Made by a program: the position numbers and the translations under genes. Shown here one piece after another: positions 1 to 7,854 of a stretch of DNA of 64,000 nt (position 1 is its first letter; each line of letters begins with the position of its first letter). A model generated the notes under the pieces. It made no database searches and had not been told where the DNA came from. It was given only the letters and a program-made list of their open reading frames with translations. Location: positions 62,001-126,000 of the forward strand of contig NZ_JANUGP010000017.1 of NCBI RefSeq assembly GCF_024753135.1. Reading direction: 5' to 3'. The stretch comes from Streptomyces pyxinicus. Lineage in GTDB: Bacteria; Actinomycetota; Actinomycetes; Streptomycetales; Streptomycetaceae.

Positions 1-176
1 CCGCCGCCCGGGCCGCCGCCGAGGCGGGCGCCGAGGCCACGACGCCGCTGCGGGCGCGCAAGGGCCGGGCGAGCTATCTGGGCGAGCGCAGCATCGGCCA
101 TCAGGATCCGGGGGCGACCTCCTCGGCGCTGCTGATCGCCGCGCTCGAAGAGGCGGCCGGGACGGCGGAGGGCTGA
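1..176 (+). CDS. dhaL: Dihydroxyacetone kinase subunit DhaL, C-terminal part (truncated by window start)
   Basis: This is the last ~58 codons of DhaL, the ADP-binding subunit of the PTS-dependent dihydroxyacetone kinase. In this system DhaL carries ADP that DhaM rephosphorylates, and DhaK binds the substrate. The visible tail contains the family-typical segment SYLGERSIGHQDPGA, part of the nucleotide-binding helix-loop region, then a short helical end and a TGA at 174-176. The dhaM ATG follows after three bases, so the two are surely co-transcribed. The start and dhaK lie outside the window. Confidence 0.85.
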   Translation, partial: AARAAAEAGAEATTPLRARKGRASYLGERSIGHQDPGATSSALLIAALEEAAGTAEG

Positions 177-179
177 GCG

Positions 180-593
180 ATGGGCGACGACGGGAAGCAG
201 GTCGGGATCGTGCTGGTGTCGCACAGCGCCGATGTCGCCGCGGCGGTGGCCGAGCTGGCGAGGGGGCTGGCGGGCGGGGCCGCGGCGGTGCCGGTCGCCG
301 CGGCGGGCGGCACGGAGGGCGGTGGGCTCGGCACCAGCGCCGAGATGATCGCCGCGGCGGCGGCCTCGGTCGACCGGGGCGCCGGGGTCGCGGTCCTCAC
401 GGACCTGGGCAGTGCCGTCCTCACCATGAAGGCGCTGCTCGCCGAGGGCGACGAACTCCCGCCCGGCACCCGCCTGGTGGACGCCCCGTTCGTGGAGGGC
501 GCGGTCGCCGCGGTGGTCACGGCGTCGGCGGGCGGCGACCTCGACGCGGTGCAGGCGGCGGCCGCGGAGGCGTACGACTACCGCAAGGTGTGA
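180..593 (+). CDS. dhaM: PTS-dependent dihydroxyacetone kinase phosphotransferase subunit DhaM
   Basis: DhaM is the EIIA-mannose-like domain that takes phosphate from HPr and passes it to ADP bound on DhaL. The 137-residue protein has the expected single-domain length; longer enterobacterial DhaM proteins add HPr and EI domains, which are absent. The phosphoacceptor histidine is probably H15 in LVSHSADVA, followed by the conserved GLGTS (~49-53) and DLGSAVLTM segments. It starts three bases after dhaL stops, so it ends a dhaKLM-type operon. No Shine-Dalgarno separate from the dhaL end is needed. The likely role is cytoplasmic glycerol/dihydroxyacetone use. Confidence 0.88.
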   Translation: MGDDGKQVGIVLVSHSADVAAAVAELARGLAGGAAAVPVAAAGGTEGGGLGTSAEMIAAAAASVDRGAGVAVLTDLGSAVLTMKALLAEGDELPPGTRLVDAPFVEGAVAAVVTASAGGDLDAVQAAAAEAYDYRKV

Positions 594-619
594 GGGAGCA
601 CGCTCCGAGACCGCCGCTC

Positions 620-1327
620 TCACTTCCCCGACACGAACCGTCTCGCCAGTCGCTCCCCCGTCGACGCCGCCTCGGCGTGGTCCTCGACGGGGCTCACCCG
701 GGAGTCGCGGAAGACGATGTAGGTGACGCCGGAGGGGGTGCCGCCGGTGCGGGGGTCGGCCGGGATGCCGAGGGCCCGGGCGGTGGCGTAGGAGGCCTCG
801 CCGATCAGGTCGCGGGGGCCGGTGTCGCCGACGACGGCGTAGCGGACCCGGTCCCGGTAGACGACCGCGGCGACCGAGCCGCCCCGGACCCCGGAGGCGT
901 GCGGGTGCCAGCGCCGGCTCGGGGCGGGGACGACGATGTACGGCAGCTTCTCGGCCTTCAGGTACCGGCCGTCGGACTGCTGGAAGGCGGTCATGGCGGC
1001 GAACAGCGGGTCGGCACGGCGGTTGCAGCGGGCGGTGGCCTGTCCGTCGCAGTCGATGTCGAGGTCGGCCTTCCAGTAGACGGCGTCCCGGGTGCCACAG
1101 ACAGGCACCGTGGCCCGGCTGTCGGCGTCGGTGCGGAAGCGGCCCCGGGAGACCTGGTCGCACCTGCCGAGCCGGGCCAGCAGGTCGGCCGCGGTGACGG
1201 CGTCCTCGTCGCGGGGCGCGGGCGCCTGGCGGGGCGGGGCGGCGGCGGCCGGTACCGGCAGCGACGCCGGGGCGATCAGGGCGGCGCCGGCCACGGCCAG
1301 CGTCAACGACGGGACACGCACGCGCAC
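620..1327 (-). CDS. Secreted glycoside hydrolase family 75 chitosanase
   Basis: This is a predicted extracellular endo-chitosanase that hydrolyses beta-1,4-glucosamine polymers. From the GTG at 1327 it has 235 residues: a signal peptide (RVRVPS, hydrophobic stretch, AAAAP near residue 30), a linker, then the GH75 core with the acidic cluster DLDIDCDG at 88-95 and GDTGP...IGEAS at 166-178. By comparison with fungal GH75 enzymes, D167 and E176 are the likely catalytic pair. The start was chosen because GAGAGGG lies at a suitable distance upstream and it opens a clean signal peptide. The frame is open further upstream to 1651, but that part is arginine/proline-rich and unlike a secreted protein. 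It converges with dhaM across a 26-bp gap. Confidence 0.85.
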   Translation of the reverse strand: MRVRVPSLTLAVAGAALIAPASLPVPAAAAPPRQAPAPRDEDAVTAADLLARLGRCDQVSRGRFRTDADSRATVPVCGTRDAVYWKADLDIDCDGQATARCNRRADPLFAAMTAFQQSDGRYLKAEKLPYIVVPAPSRRWHPHASGVRGGSVAAVVYRDRVRYAVVGDTGPRDLIGEASYATARALGIPADPRTGGTPSGVTYIVFRDSRVSPVEDHAEAASTGERLARRFVSGK

Positions 1328-1742
1328 GATCGGGGACCCTCTCGTCGGGGACGGGGAATATCGCGCCCACTGTGGGGCGCACCCCGGCCCGCGGCCGTCG
1401 TGGCCGCACGGAAGGGGCCGGATGGAGCACGCTTCTGACACCCGTGAGGGGATGTGCGGCCGGACTCGGTACGGAGCGGGGGACGGCAGGGGCCGGGACC
1501 CCCGACCGGTCCGGTCCGGGGTCCCGGCCGCCCGGGTCGGCGCGGGATCGGCGACAACAGCGTGACCGCGCCACGGGCGTGAACTTCCCTGCTGTGCGGG
1601 GGAGTTCAGCCGTAGAAGGGTCCAGCATACGTAACCCGCCCCGATACCCACGACCGCGGCCCTCTTGATGTGTCCGCACTACCCCGTCATATTGGTACGG
1701 ACCTTTATGGTGCCGCCGACGCCGTCCCCGGGAGGCAGAGCC
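1328..1742. other. Divergent intergenic region with a GC-rich hairpin
   Basis: These 415 bases separate the divergently read chitosanase and fibronectin-III genes, so they should hold both promoters. The clearest structure is a 12-bp perfect stem at 1491-1502 and 1518-1529 (arms GGCCGGGACCCC / GGGGTCCCGGCC, 15-base loop). I see no convincing gene. Open frames here have shadow-like composition. Confidence 0.5.
1491..1529. repeat. 12-bp perfect inverted repeat (hairpin) in a divergent promoter region
   Basis: Arms at 1491-1502 and 1518-1529 pair perfectly around a 15-base loop that itself contains a CCGGTCCGG dyad. There is no T-run. It lies between two divergent genes rather than after a stop codon, so a plain terminator role is not obvious. 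It could be an operator, or an attenuator in the leader of the gene at 1743. Confidence 0.5.
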
Positions 1743-2717
1743 GTGCGACGCGTACCCCTGCCGCTGGTACTGGTCTCCGGGGCCCTGCTGCTGCTCGTGT
1801 CCTGCGGCTGGGGCGGGGCCGCCGAGGACGACGAGGGCCGCGCTCCCGGCGCCCCGACCGGTGTCACCACCATGGCGGGCAGCGCCGACAGCGTGCACGT
1901 GATGTGGAACGCGGTCACGGACGGTCCGGGCATCCGCGCCTACGAGGTGTACCGCGGCGCCACCAAGGCGGCCCAGGTGCCGGGTTCCCAGCACATGGTG
2001 GACGTCACCAGGCTCAGGCCGTCCACCCGGTACACCTTCACCGTGCGGGCCCGGGACCGGGACGGCCGGCTCGGCCCGCCGAGCCGGTCCGTGCGCGCCC
2101 GGACCCCGGCCGCGGTGGCGGCGGACCGCGCGGCCCCGACCCGGCCGGGACACCTCTCCGGCCGCGCCGTCGGCAGCCGCGCGGCCCAGCTGTCCTGGGG
2201 CGCCGCGACGGACGACCGGGCCGTGCTGTCGTACGACGTCTACCAGGGCGGGGCGAAGATCCACAGCGTGGGCGGGAACCAGACCGCGACCGTGGTCACC
2301 GGGCTGCGGCCCGGCACCGCCTACGTGTTCACGGTCCGGGCCCGGGACGCGGCCGACAACCTCTCCCCGGCGAGCGGCCCGGTACGGCTGACCACCCCGG
2401 GCACCGACGACGGCCGGGACACCGCGCCCACCGGCTTCACCGCGACGACGCACCGGGCGGACGGCGCGTACTACGTCGACCTGTCCTGGACTCCCCCGCG
2501 CGCGGACGGCGTGATCACGGAGTACCGGATCCGGCTGGACGGCGGCACCGACACCTCGCTGGTGTGGGGCGGCACCCCGCCGCGCGGCCGGGCCCGCTAC
2601 AGCTTCTACGTGGGCCGGGACGCCGGGGAGCGACACCGGGTGCGGCTGCGGGCCCGGTTGCCGGACGGGACCTGGGGCGGCTGGTCGGCGGAGCGCGCCG
2701 TCACCACGGGCGGCTGA
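1743..2717 (+). CDS. Secreted lipoprotein with three fibronectin type III domains
   Basis: The 324-residue protein starts at a GTG placed 7-8 bases after GGAGG. A lipoprotein signal sequence ends in the lipobox LVSC (~residue 21), so it should be a membrane-anchored exoprotein. Three FN3 modules follow, at roughly 35-125, 138-228 and 237-322. The first two carry the usual W..A.D....Y.VY, Y.F.V.ARD and S.....T.T landmarks; the third is more divergent. In actinomycetes FN3 modules usually act as spacers or carbohydrate-active accessory domains, but no catalytic domain is present. The partner is unknown. A strong hairpin follows the stop codon. Confidence 0.8.
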   Translation: MRRVPLPLVLVSGALLLLVSCGWGGAAEDDEGRAPGAPTGVTTMAGSADSVHVMWNAVTDGPGIRAYEVYRGATKAAQVPGSQHMVDVTRLRPSTRYTFTVRARDRDGRLGPPSRSVRARTPAAVAADRAAPTRPGHLSGRAVGSRAAQLSWGAATDDRAVLSYDVYQGGAKIHSVGGNQTATVVTGLRPGTAYVFTVRARDAADNLSPASGPVRLTTPGTDDGRDTAPTGFTATTHRADGAYYVDLSWTPPRADGVITEYRIRLDGGTDTSLVWGGTPPRGRARYSFYVGRDAGERHRVRLRARLPDGTWGGWSAERAVTTGG

Positions 2718-2718
2718 G

Positions 2719-2751
2719 CGGCGCAAGGCGGGGACGGTCCGCCTTGCGCCG
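2719..2751 (+). terminator. Hairpin terminator after the FN3 lipoprotein gene
   Basis: A 13-bp perfect stem (2719-2731 with 2739-2751, arms CGGCGCAAGGCGG / CCGCCTTGCGCCG) with a 7-base loop begins one base after the TGA at 2715-2717. It has no T-run, as is common for terminators in this GC range. Confidence 0.75.
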
Positions 2752-2899
2752 GTCGGACGAATACGTCACCTGCCCGGACGCGGCCCGGGTGCGCGGACAA
2801 CCGGGGCCGCGTTTGCTGCCGTTGAGGCAGCACGGACGCTTCCCGACCCCTCGGCGGCGCATGGGACGTACCGCCAACCGTGCAGCCGGAGGGCACCCC

Positions 2900-3451
2900 A
2901 TGCAGAACTCGCGACTCCTGCTCCGTTCCGGCCTGACCCTGGCGGCCGCGGCCGCCCTTCCGGCCGCGCTCGCCGGACCGTCCGCCGCGGCCTCGGGCAT
3001 CTCCGTCAGCACGACCGGCTCCACGGTCTCGGTGGTCACCAGCGCGTGCAGCCAGATCAACGGCAGCTGGGGCAGCGCGGCCCTGCTCACCAGCAGCCAG
3101 GCGAACTTCGCCCAGGGCCGGCAGGTGACCCTGTCGGGGACCACCGTCAGCCAGTCCGCGGCCTGGTCGGCGGTGAGCCCGGGCACGTACACCGTGGTCG
3201 TGGTCTGCTCCAGCGGCAGTACGGCGGGCAGCCAGACGGTGATCGTCTCCGCAGCCGCCGCCCCGACGGCGCGCTCCACGGCCAGGGCGACGGCGACGGC
3301 CGCGCCCTCCCGTGGTGTGGCGGGCGGCCTGGGCGGTGCCGCCCGGGACTACGGCCCGCTGACGCTGGGCGTCGGCGCGGCCCTGGTGGGCGCCGGCGTC
3401 GTCGCCACCGGCTGGGCGCTGCGCCGCCGCTCCAAGCCGTACCGGCTCTGA
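2900..3451 (+). CDS. Exported protein with C-terminal membrane anchor, function unknown
   Basis: The 183-residue product starts at ATG 2900 behind GGAGGG. It has a signal peptide (arginines, then an alanine-rich stretch ending near GPSAAASG, ~residue 33). Next come a compact Ser/Thr/Val-rich extracellular domain with two cysteines (~52 and ~98) that could pair, an Ala/Thr linker, and a C-terminal hydrophobic helix (~152-172) followed by the basic tail RRRSKPYRL. There is no LPXTG motif, so anchoring is by the helix and not by sortase. I do not recognise the family. A wall-facing sensor or anti-sigma-linked role is only a guess. Confidence 0.7.
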   Translation: MQNSRLLLRSGLTLAAAAALPAALAGPSAAASGISVSTTGSTVSVVTSACSQINGSWGSAALLTSSQANFAQGRQVTLSGTTVSQSAAWSAVSPGTYTVVVVCSSGSTAGSQTVIVSAAAAPTARSTARATATAAPSRGVAGGLGGAARDYGPLTLGVGAALVGAGVVATGWALRRRSKPYRL

Positions 3452-3463
3452 GCGGACCCCGGA

Positions 3464-4021
3464 TCAGTCCCCGGCGCGTTCCTCCTCCGGGAGTTCGGCG
3501 AACTCGGCCAGGGCGCCGGTGAGCCACCCGGTCCAGAAGGTCTCCAGGTCGATGCCGGCCCGCAGGACCAGATGCCGCAGCCGGTCCTGCGGAGTGTCCC
3601 GGTCCGGCGGGAAGTCGCGCTTCTCGATCTCCTGGTACTCGGCCAACTGCCGCCGGTGCAGTTCCAGATGGCGGCGCAGGTCGGCTTCCAGGCCCGCCGT
3701 GCCGACCACGGCCGCCGCGCGCAGCCGCAGCAGCAGCACGTCCCGCTGGGGCTTGGGGTCCCGCGCGGCGGCGGTCCAGCCGGCCAGTTCGGCGCGGCCG
3801 GCGGGCAGCACCTCGTAGCTCTTCTTCTGCCCGCGGGCCGGCTGTGCTGTCGGCAGCGCCCGGATGAGGCCGTCGGCCTCCAGCCTGCCCAGCTCGCGAT
3901 AGATCTGCTGGTGCGTCGCGGACCAGAAGTAGCCGATCGACTTGTCGAACCGGCGGGTCAGCTCCAGTCCCGACGACGGCTTTTCCAGCAGGGCGGTGAG
4001 GATCGCGTGCGGGAGTGACAT
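3464..4021 (-). CDS. PadR family transcriptional regulator
   Basis: This 185-residue protein has an N-terminal PadR winged helix (~1-85: LPHAILTALLEKPSSGLEL, the HQQIYRELGRLEADGLI recognition-helix region, and a basic wing). A C-terminal helical dimerisation domain (~95-175) contains the LEADLRRHLELHRRQLAEY helix. Proteins of this family usually repress a neighbouring gene in response to aromatic or lipophilic ligands. It lies 31 bp downstream of fadH on the same strand and may be transcribed with it. A paralogue is at 14869-15432. The start is ATG 4021. Confidence 0.85.
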   Translation of the reverse strand: MSLPHAILTALLEKPSSGLELTRRFDKSIGYFWSATHQQIYRELGRLEADGLIRALPTAQPARGQKKSYEVLPAGRAELAGWTAAARDPKPQRDVLLLRLRAAAVVGTAGLEADLRRHLELHRRQLAEYQEIEKRDFPPDRDTPQDRLRHLVLRAGIDLETFWTGWLTGALAEFAELPEEERAGD

Positions 4022-4052
4022 GGCCTCATCCTAGGGACGCCGCCGCGGCGGC

Positions 4053-6068
4053 CTACAGCGCCGCCGCCAGCTCGGTGCCCTGCTTGATGGCCCGCTTGGC
4101 GTCCAGTTCGGCCGCGACGTCGGCGCCGCCGATCAGGTGGACGCTGCGGCCGGCGGCGAGCAGCGTGTCGTACAGGTCGCGGCGCGGCTCCTGGCCGGTG
4201 CACAGCACCACGGTGTCGACCTCCAGGACCGTGCTCTCCTCGCCGACGGTCACATGCAGGCCGGCGTCGTCGATCCGGTCGTAGCGCACCCCGGGGACCA
4301 TGGTGACGCCGCGCTGCTTGAGTTCGGCGCGGTGGATCCAGCCGGTGGTCTTGCCGAGGCCGGCGCCGACCTTGGTGGTCTTGCGCTGGAGCAGGTGGAC
4401 GGTGCGCGGCGGGGCCGGGCGGTGCGGGGCGGCGAGGCCGCCGGGCTCCCGGTAGTCCGTGTCGACGCCCCAGTGCCGGAAGTAGGTCCCGGGGTCCTCG
4501 CTCGCCTTGTCGCCGCCGTCGGTGAGGTACTCGGCGACGTCGAAGCCGATGCCGCCGGCGCCGAGGACGGCGACGCGGTCGCCGACGGGGGCGCCGTCGC
4601 GCAGCACGTCGAGGTAGCCGAGGACGCGCGGGTGGTCGACGCCGGGGATGTCGGGGACGCGCGGGGTGACGCCGGTGGCGACCACGACCTCGTCGTAGCC
4701 GTCCAGGTCGGCGGCGGTCACGGTGGTGTCGAGGCGGACGTCCACGCCGTGCGCGTCGAGCTGGTGGCGGAAGTAGCGCAGGGTCTCGTCGAACTCCTGC
4801 TTGCCGGGGACCTTGCGGGCGACGTTGAGCTGCCCGCCGATCTCGCTCGCGGCGTCCAGGAGGACGACGTCGTGGCCGCGTTCGGCGGCGGCGACGGCGC
4901 AGGCGAGTCCGGCGGGGCCCGCGCCGACGACGGCGACGCGCTTCGTGCGCCGGGTCGGGGTGAGCACCAGCTCGGTCTCGTGGCAGGCGCGCGGGTTGAC
5001 CAGGCAGGAGGTGATCTGCCCGCTGAAGGTGTGGTCCAGGCAGGCCTGGTTGCAGCCGATGCAGGTGTTGATGGCCTCGGGCGTCCCGGCCGCCGCCTTG
5101 GCGACGAAGTCGGGGTCGGCGAGCATCGGCCGCGCCATGGACACCATGTCGGCACAGCCGCCGGCGAGCAGTTCCTCGGCGAGTTCGGGGGTGTTGATGC
5201 GGTTGGTGGTCACGAGCGGCACGGACACCTCGCCCATGAGCTTCCTGGTGACCCAGGTGTAGGCGCCGCGCGGCACGGAGGTGGCGATGGTGGGGATGCG
5301 GGCCTCGTGCCAGCCGATGCCGGTGTTGATGATCGTCGCGCCGGCGGCCTCGACGGCCTTGGCGAGGGTGACGACCTCCGCGAGCGAGGAGCCGCCGGGG
5401 ACGAGGTCCAGCATGGACAGCCGGTAGACGATGATGAAGTCCGCGCCGACGGCCTCGCGCACCCTGCGGACGATCTCGACGGGGAAGCGCACGCGGTTCT
5501 CGTAGGAGCCGCCCCAGCGGTCGGTGCGGTGGTTGGTGCGGGCGGCGATGAACTCGTTGATCAGATAGCCCTCGGAGCCCATGATCTCGACGCCGTCGTA
5601 GCCGGCCTTCCGGGCGAGGCGGGCGGCGCGGACGTAGTCCTCGATGGTCCGCTCGACGTCGGCGTCGCTCAGTTCGCGGGGCACGAAGGGGCTGATCGGG
5701 GCCTGCAGCGGGCTCGGGGCGACCAGGTCCTCGTGGTAGGCGTAGCGGCCGAAGTGCAGGATCTGCATCGCGATCCGGCCGCCCGCGCGGTGCACGGCGT
5801 CGGTGACGGTCCGGTGCCGCTCGGCCTCCGCGTCGGTGGTGAGCTTGGCGCCGCCCGCGTAGGGCCGGCCCTCGTCGTTGGGGGCGATGCCGCCGGTGAC
5901 GATGAGCGCCACGCCGCCGCGCGCCCGGGCGGCGTAGAACTCCGCCATCCGCTCGAAACCGCGCTCGGCCTCCTCCAGGCCGACGTGCATGGAGCCCATG
6001 AGCACGCGGTTGGGCAGCGTGGTGAAGCCCAGGTCGAGCGGTGTCATCAGATGCGGATAGCGGCTCAT
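4053..6068 (-). CDS. fadH: NADPH-dependent 2,4-dienoyl-CoA reductase
   Basis: FadH reduces 2,4-dienoyl-CoA intermediates during beta-oxidation of unsaturated fatty acids in the cytoplasm. The 671-residue length matches the family. An N-terminal old-yellow-enzyme TIM barrel (~1-340, FMN) is followed by a 4Fe-4S site in CIGCNQACLDH plus a later cysteine, an FAD Rossmann fold (VVGAGPAGLACAVAA, ~380), and a second nucleotide fold for NADPH (VLGAGGIGFDVAEYL, ~500). The ATG at 6068 has ACGGAGGGC upstream. The promoter contains a perfect 24-bp palindrome overlapping the -35 region, so a MarR-type repressor is expected. Confidence 0.92.
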   Translation of the reverse strand: MSRYPHLMTPLDLGFTTLPNRVLMGSMHVGLEEAERGFERMAEFYAARARGGVALIVTGGIAPNDEGRPYAGGAKLTTDAEAERHRTVTDAVHRAGGRIAMQILHFGRYAYHEDLVAPSPLQAPISPFVPRELSDADVERTIEDYVRAARLARKAGYDGVEIMGSEGYLINEFIAARTNHRTDRWGGSYENRVRFPVEIVRRVREAVGADFIIVYRLSMLDLVPGGSSLAEVVTLAKAVEAAGATIINTGIGWHEARIPTIATSVPRGAYTWVTRKLMGEVSVPLVTTNRINTPELAEELLAGGCADMVSMARPMLADPDFVAKAAAGTPEAINTCIGCNQACLDHTFSGQITSCLVNPRACHETELVLTPTRRTKRVAVVGAGPAGLACAVAAAERGHDVVLLDAASEIGGQLNVARKVPGKQEFDETLRYFRHQLDAHGVDVRLDTTVTAADLDGYDEVVVATGVTPRVPDIPGVDHPRVLGYLDVLRDGAPVGDRVAVLGAGGIGFDVAEYLTDGGDKASEDPGTYFRHWGVDTDYREPGGLAAPHRPAPPRTVHLLQRKTTKVGAGLGKTTGWIHRAELKQRGVTMVPGVRYDRIDDAGLHVTVGEESTVLEVDTVVLCTGQEPRRDLYDTLLAAGRSVHLIGGADVAAELDAKRAIKQGTELAAAL

Positions 6069-6100
6069 CGGGCCCTCCGTACGCGGTGTGGTCACCCCTT

Positions 6101-6130
6101 GTTGTAGAGGAACCCGAACCGGTTGTGCAA
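6101..6130 (-). promoter_or_regulatory. Predicted fadH promoter (-35/-10)
   Basis: On the minus strand a -35-like TTGCAC (6130-6125) and a -10-like TACAAC (6106-6101) are separated by 18 bases, 33 bases upstream of the fadH ATG. The -35 hexamer lies inside the palindrome at 6121-6144. A repressor bound there would block RNA polymerase. Confidence 0.55.
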
Positions 6131-6144
6131 CTAGTTGCACAACC
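6121..6144. promoter_or_regulatory. Perfect 24-bp palindromic operator upstream of fadH
   Basis: The half-site GGTTGTGCAACT is followed directly by its exact reverse complement. Its core ACTAGTTGCACA occurs identically at 29687-29698, just upstream of a marR gene. A related imperfect palindrome lies before another marR gene at 11029-11043. This composition is typical of MarR-family operators, so fadH is probably repressed by a MarR protein. Confidence 0.75.
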
Positions 6145-6178
6145 AGGGGGGCGTGACACCGGGCACAGGCCGCACGCG

Positions 6179-6214
6179 CGACGCCCCGGCCGGGCGGAGC
6201 CGGCCGGGGCGTCG
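6179..6214 (-). terminator. Strong hairpin terminator downstream of the hypothetical gene 6230-6592
   Basis: A 15-bp perfect stem (inner arms GACGCCCCGGCCGG / CCGGCCGGGGCGTC) closes a 6-base loop, GCGGAG. It starts 15 bases after the stop codon of the minus-strand gene and separates it from the fadH promoter. Confidence 0.75.
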
Positions 6215-6229
6215 GGGTGAACCGTGGGG

Positions 6230-6592
6230 TCAGCGGCTCTCCAGGCGCAGGTGGAGGTCCCGCTCCTGGTCACCGGAGGCGGAGGTCTCCTCTACGCTGA
6301 ACATCGAGTCGAGGGTGGTGCGGAACCTGTCCACGGCCCAGTAGCCGCCCTGCACCTCCGCCTGGACGGACGAGCCGAGGCGGACCGGCGGGCAGCCCTG
6401 CTCCCGGGAGTCCGAGACGTCGTAGGTGCCGAGCCACACCATGGGCCGGTTCTCGTCGAGCTGCTGCGGTTCCTCGTCGGCGCCCCGGTCGGAGGCGAAG
6501 CAGGTCCTGAGCGCGTCGAAGACGAGACGGGCGTCCTCCTTGGATCCGCTGAGCTCCACCGTGACGGTTTCCGACCGCTCCGTGTCTGCCAT
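6230..6592 (-). CDS. Conserved-looking hypothetical protein, 120 residues
   Basis: The start is ATG 6592 with GGAGAGGAG at good distance. The protein is acidic and soluble, with no signal peptide or membrane helix. It begins with a beta strand, VTVELSGSKEDARLVFDALRTCF, and ends in alternating charged strands (VEETSASGDQERDLHLRLESR). The first 40 residues look like a small alpha/beta sandwich, but I cannot assign a family. It is transcribed alone: the next upstream gene on this strand stops about 95 bp away and a terminator follows. Confidence 0.65.
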   Translation of the reverse strand: MADTERSETVTVELSGSKEDARLVFDALRTCFASDRGADEEPQQLDENRPMVWLGTYDVSDSREQGCPPVRLGSSVQAEVQGGYWAVDRFRTTLDSMFSVEETSASGDQERDLHLRLESR

Positions 6593-6687
6593 TGACCGCT
6601 CCTCTCCTGGTCGTGCCTCGATGGAAGGGGGTACCCCGCCCGGCCGCTTCCATCCTCAGCAAAGCATCAGGCGGCGGTGCGGGCACC

Positions 6688-7569
6688 TCAGCCGCGGGCG
6701 AACTTGTAGGTCTTGCTGTCGGTGAGCATGCAGAAGCCCGGCGAGACCACGATCACGCGCAGGGTGCCGGTGCGCCGGTCGTAGTCGATGCCCTCCGCCT
6801 CGAAGGTCCCGGAGCAGGAGCTGCGCAGCGGCAGTTGCCGTAGCGCCGTGACATGGCCGGTGACGTGCGCGGACCCGCTCGGCGCGGCCGACAGGTCGAT
6901 CCGGAGCAGCGGCTTGGTGACGCCGAAGAGGCTGCCCTCGGGGTCGTCCGAGGAGCACAGCAGAGTCGTGGGGCCGGAGAAGTCGCAGCCCTGGACGTCC
7001 CGTACGGCGTGGTCCAGTTCGACCGTGGCGGCCAGCGGCAGGTCGGCCGACGGCGAGGTGCTCGCGTTGACGCCGGGCGTCGGGAAGACCAGCAGCCGGG
7101 TCATGGTGCCCCACTCCCCCGAGAGCATCCACTGCCCGTCGGGCGTGACGGCGTCCCAGGAGTTGTTCAGCGCCTCGCCGGGCGCGAGCGTGTGGACGTA
7201 CTCCGACCAGGCGCCGCCGGGCGCCTGCACGCGGTACATCTTCGCGGTGCCCGAGTCCCGCTGGTAGGGCTCGATGTAGTGGCCGTCGTAGGTGGCGTCG
7301 GGGTCGCCGACGTGGTTCCAGCCACGGCTGGAGAGGCCGAGGGGGATGGTGCCGATGCCGGTGTAGCGGTTGGGGCTGTTCGCCGGGACCTCGACGGAGG
7401 CGAGGCCCTGGCTCTCGGTCAGCGGATCGGCGCGGTCGGAGCCGGTCTCGGTCCAGGTGTCGGCCGCGCCGGCGGTGCCGGGCGCGGCGAGGGAGACGAG
7501 AGCCGCGGTGGCGAGGGTGACGAATGGGGCGAGGACGGTGTGACAACGTTGCCGGGCGAACACGGGCAT
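6688..7569 (-). CDS. Secreted hypothetical protein, possibly beta-propeller-like
   Basis: The 293-residue protein has a signal peptide (RQRCHTV, hydrophobic LAPFVTLATAALVSLA, cleavage near GTAGAAD at ~36). The mature part is rich in short beta-strand stretches with repeated G-W and D-G turns (PDGQWMLSGEW, DPEGSLFGVTKPLLRIDL). Four cysteines (CDFSGPTTLLC and two near the C-terminus) may form disulfides. The strand pattern suggests a sugar- or lactonase-like propeller, but no active-site signature is clear. It is divergently oriented to the SpoIIE phosphatase gene. Confidence 0.65.
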   Translation of the reverse strand: MPVFARQRCHTVLAPFVTLATAALVSLAAPGTAGAADTWTETGSDRADPLTESQGLASVEVPANSPNRYTGIGTIPLGLSSRGWNHVGDPDATYDGHYIEPYQRDSGTAKMYRVQAPGGAWSEYVHTLAPGEALNNSWDAVTPDGQWMLSGEWGTMTRLLVFPTPGVNASTSPSADLPLAATVELDHAVRDVQGCDFSGPTTLLCSSDDPEGSLFGVTKPLLRIDLSAAPSGSAHVTGHVTALRQLPLRSSCSGTFEAEGIDYDRRTGTLRVIVVSPGFCMLTDSKTYKFARG

Positions 7570-7854
7570 GGCCGACTCCTCGGAGCGGGTGTGGGGGCAC
7601 TCGGTCGGCGGACAGTCTGGCGTGGCGGGTTGATCATGTACAGGCCACGTCGCCCTATCGGACGTGAACTCTCACGGACCCCGCGCACCGCCGCCCGGGC
7701 GGCTCCGGCGGACGTCCGTCGCCGTGTTGAGGGATGGTGGAGGTACACGGCGGAGGCGTCCAAGGCGTCGGAGATTCGGTGTGAGCGCGGTAGAACAAGG
7801 GGAGTCGGCACCGGGGACGGCGTGCCGGGCGGACGGGCGAAGGCGGTGCGAGGC

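Noticed and set aside
1328..1651. Extension of the chitosanase to an earlier start
   Set aside because: The added 108 residues are Arg/Pro-rich and would bury the signal peptide.
4137..6107. Long open frame (656 codons) on the plus strand opposite fadH
   Set aside because: It is an Ala/Gly/Val/Asp/Arg-rich shadow of fadH caused by high GC at third positions. It has no family motifs or Shine-Dalgarno.
6853..7854. Open frame running upstream of the SpoIIE phosphatase into the neighbouring antisense gene
   Set aside because: It is antisense to the secreted protein gene, has no domain, and the PAS-domain protein starts properly at 7855.
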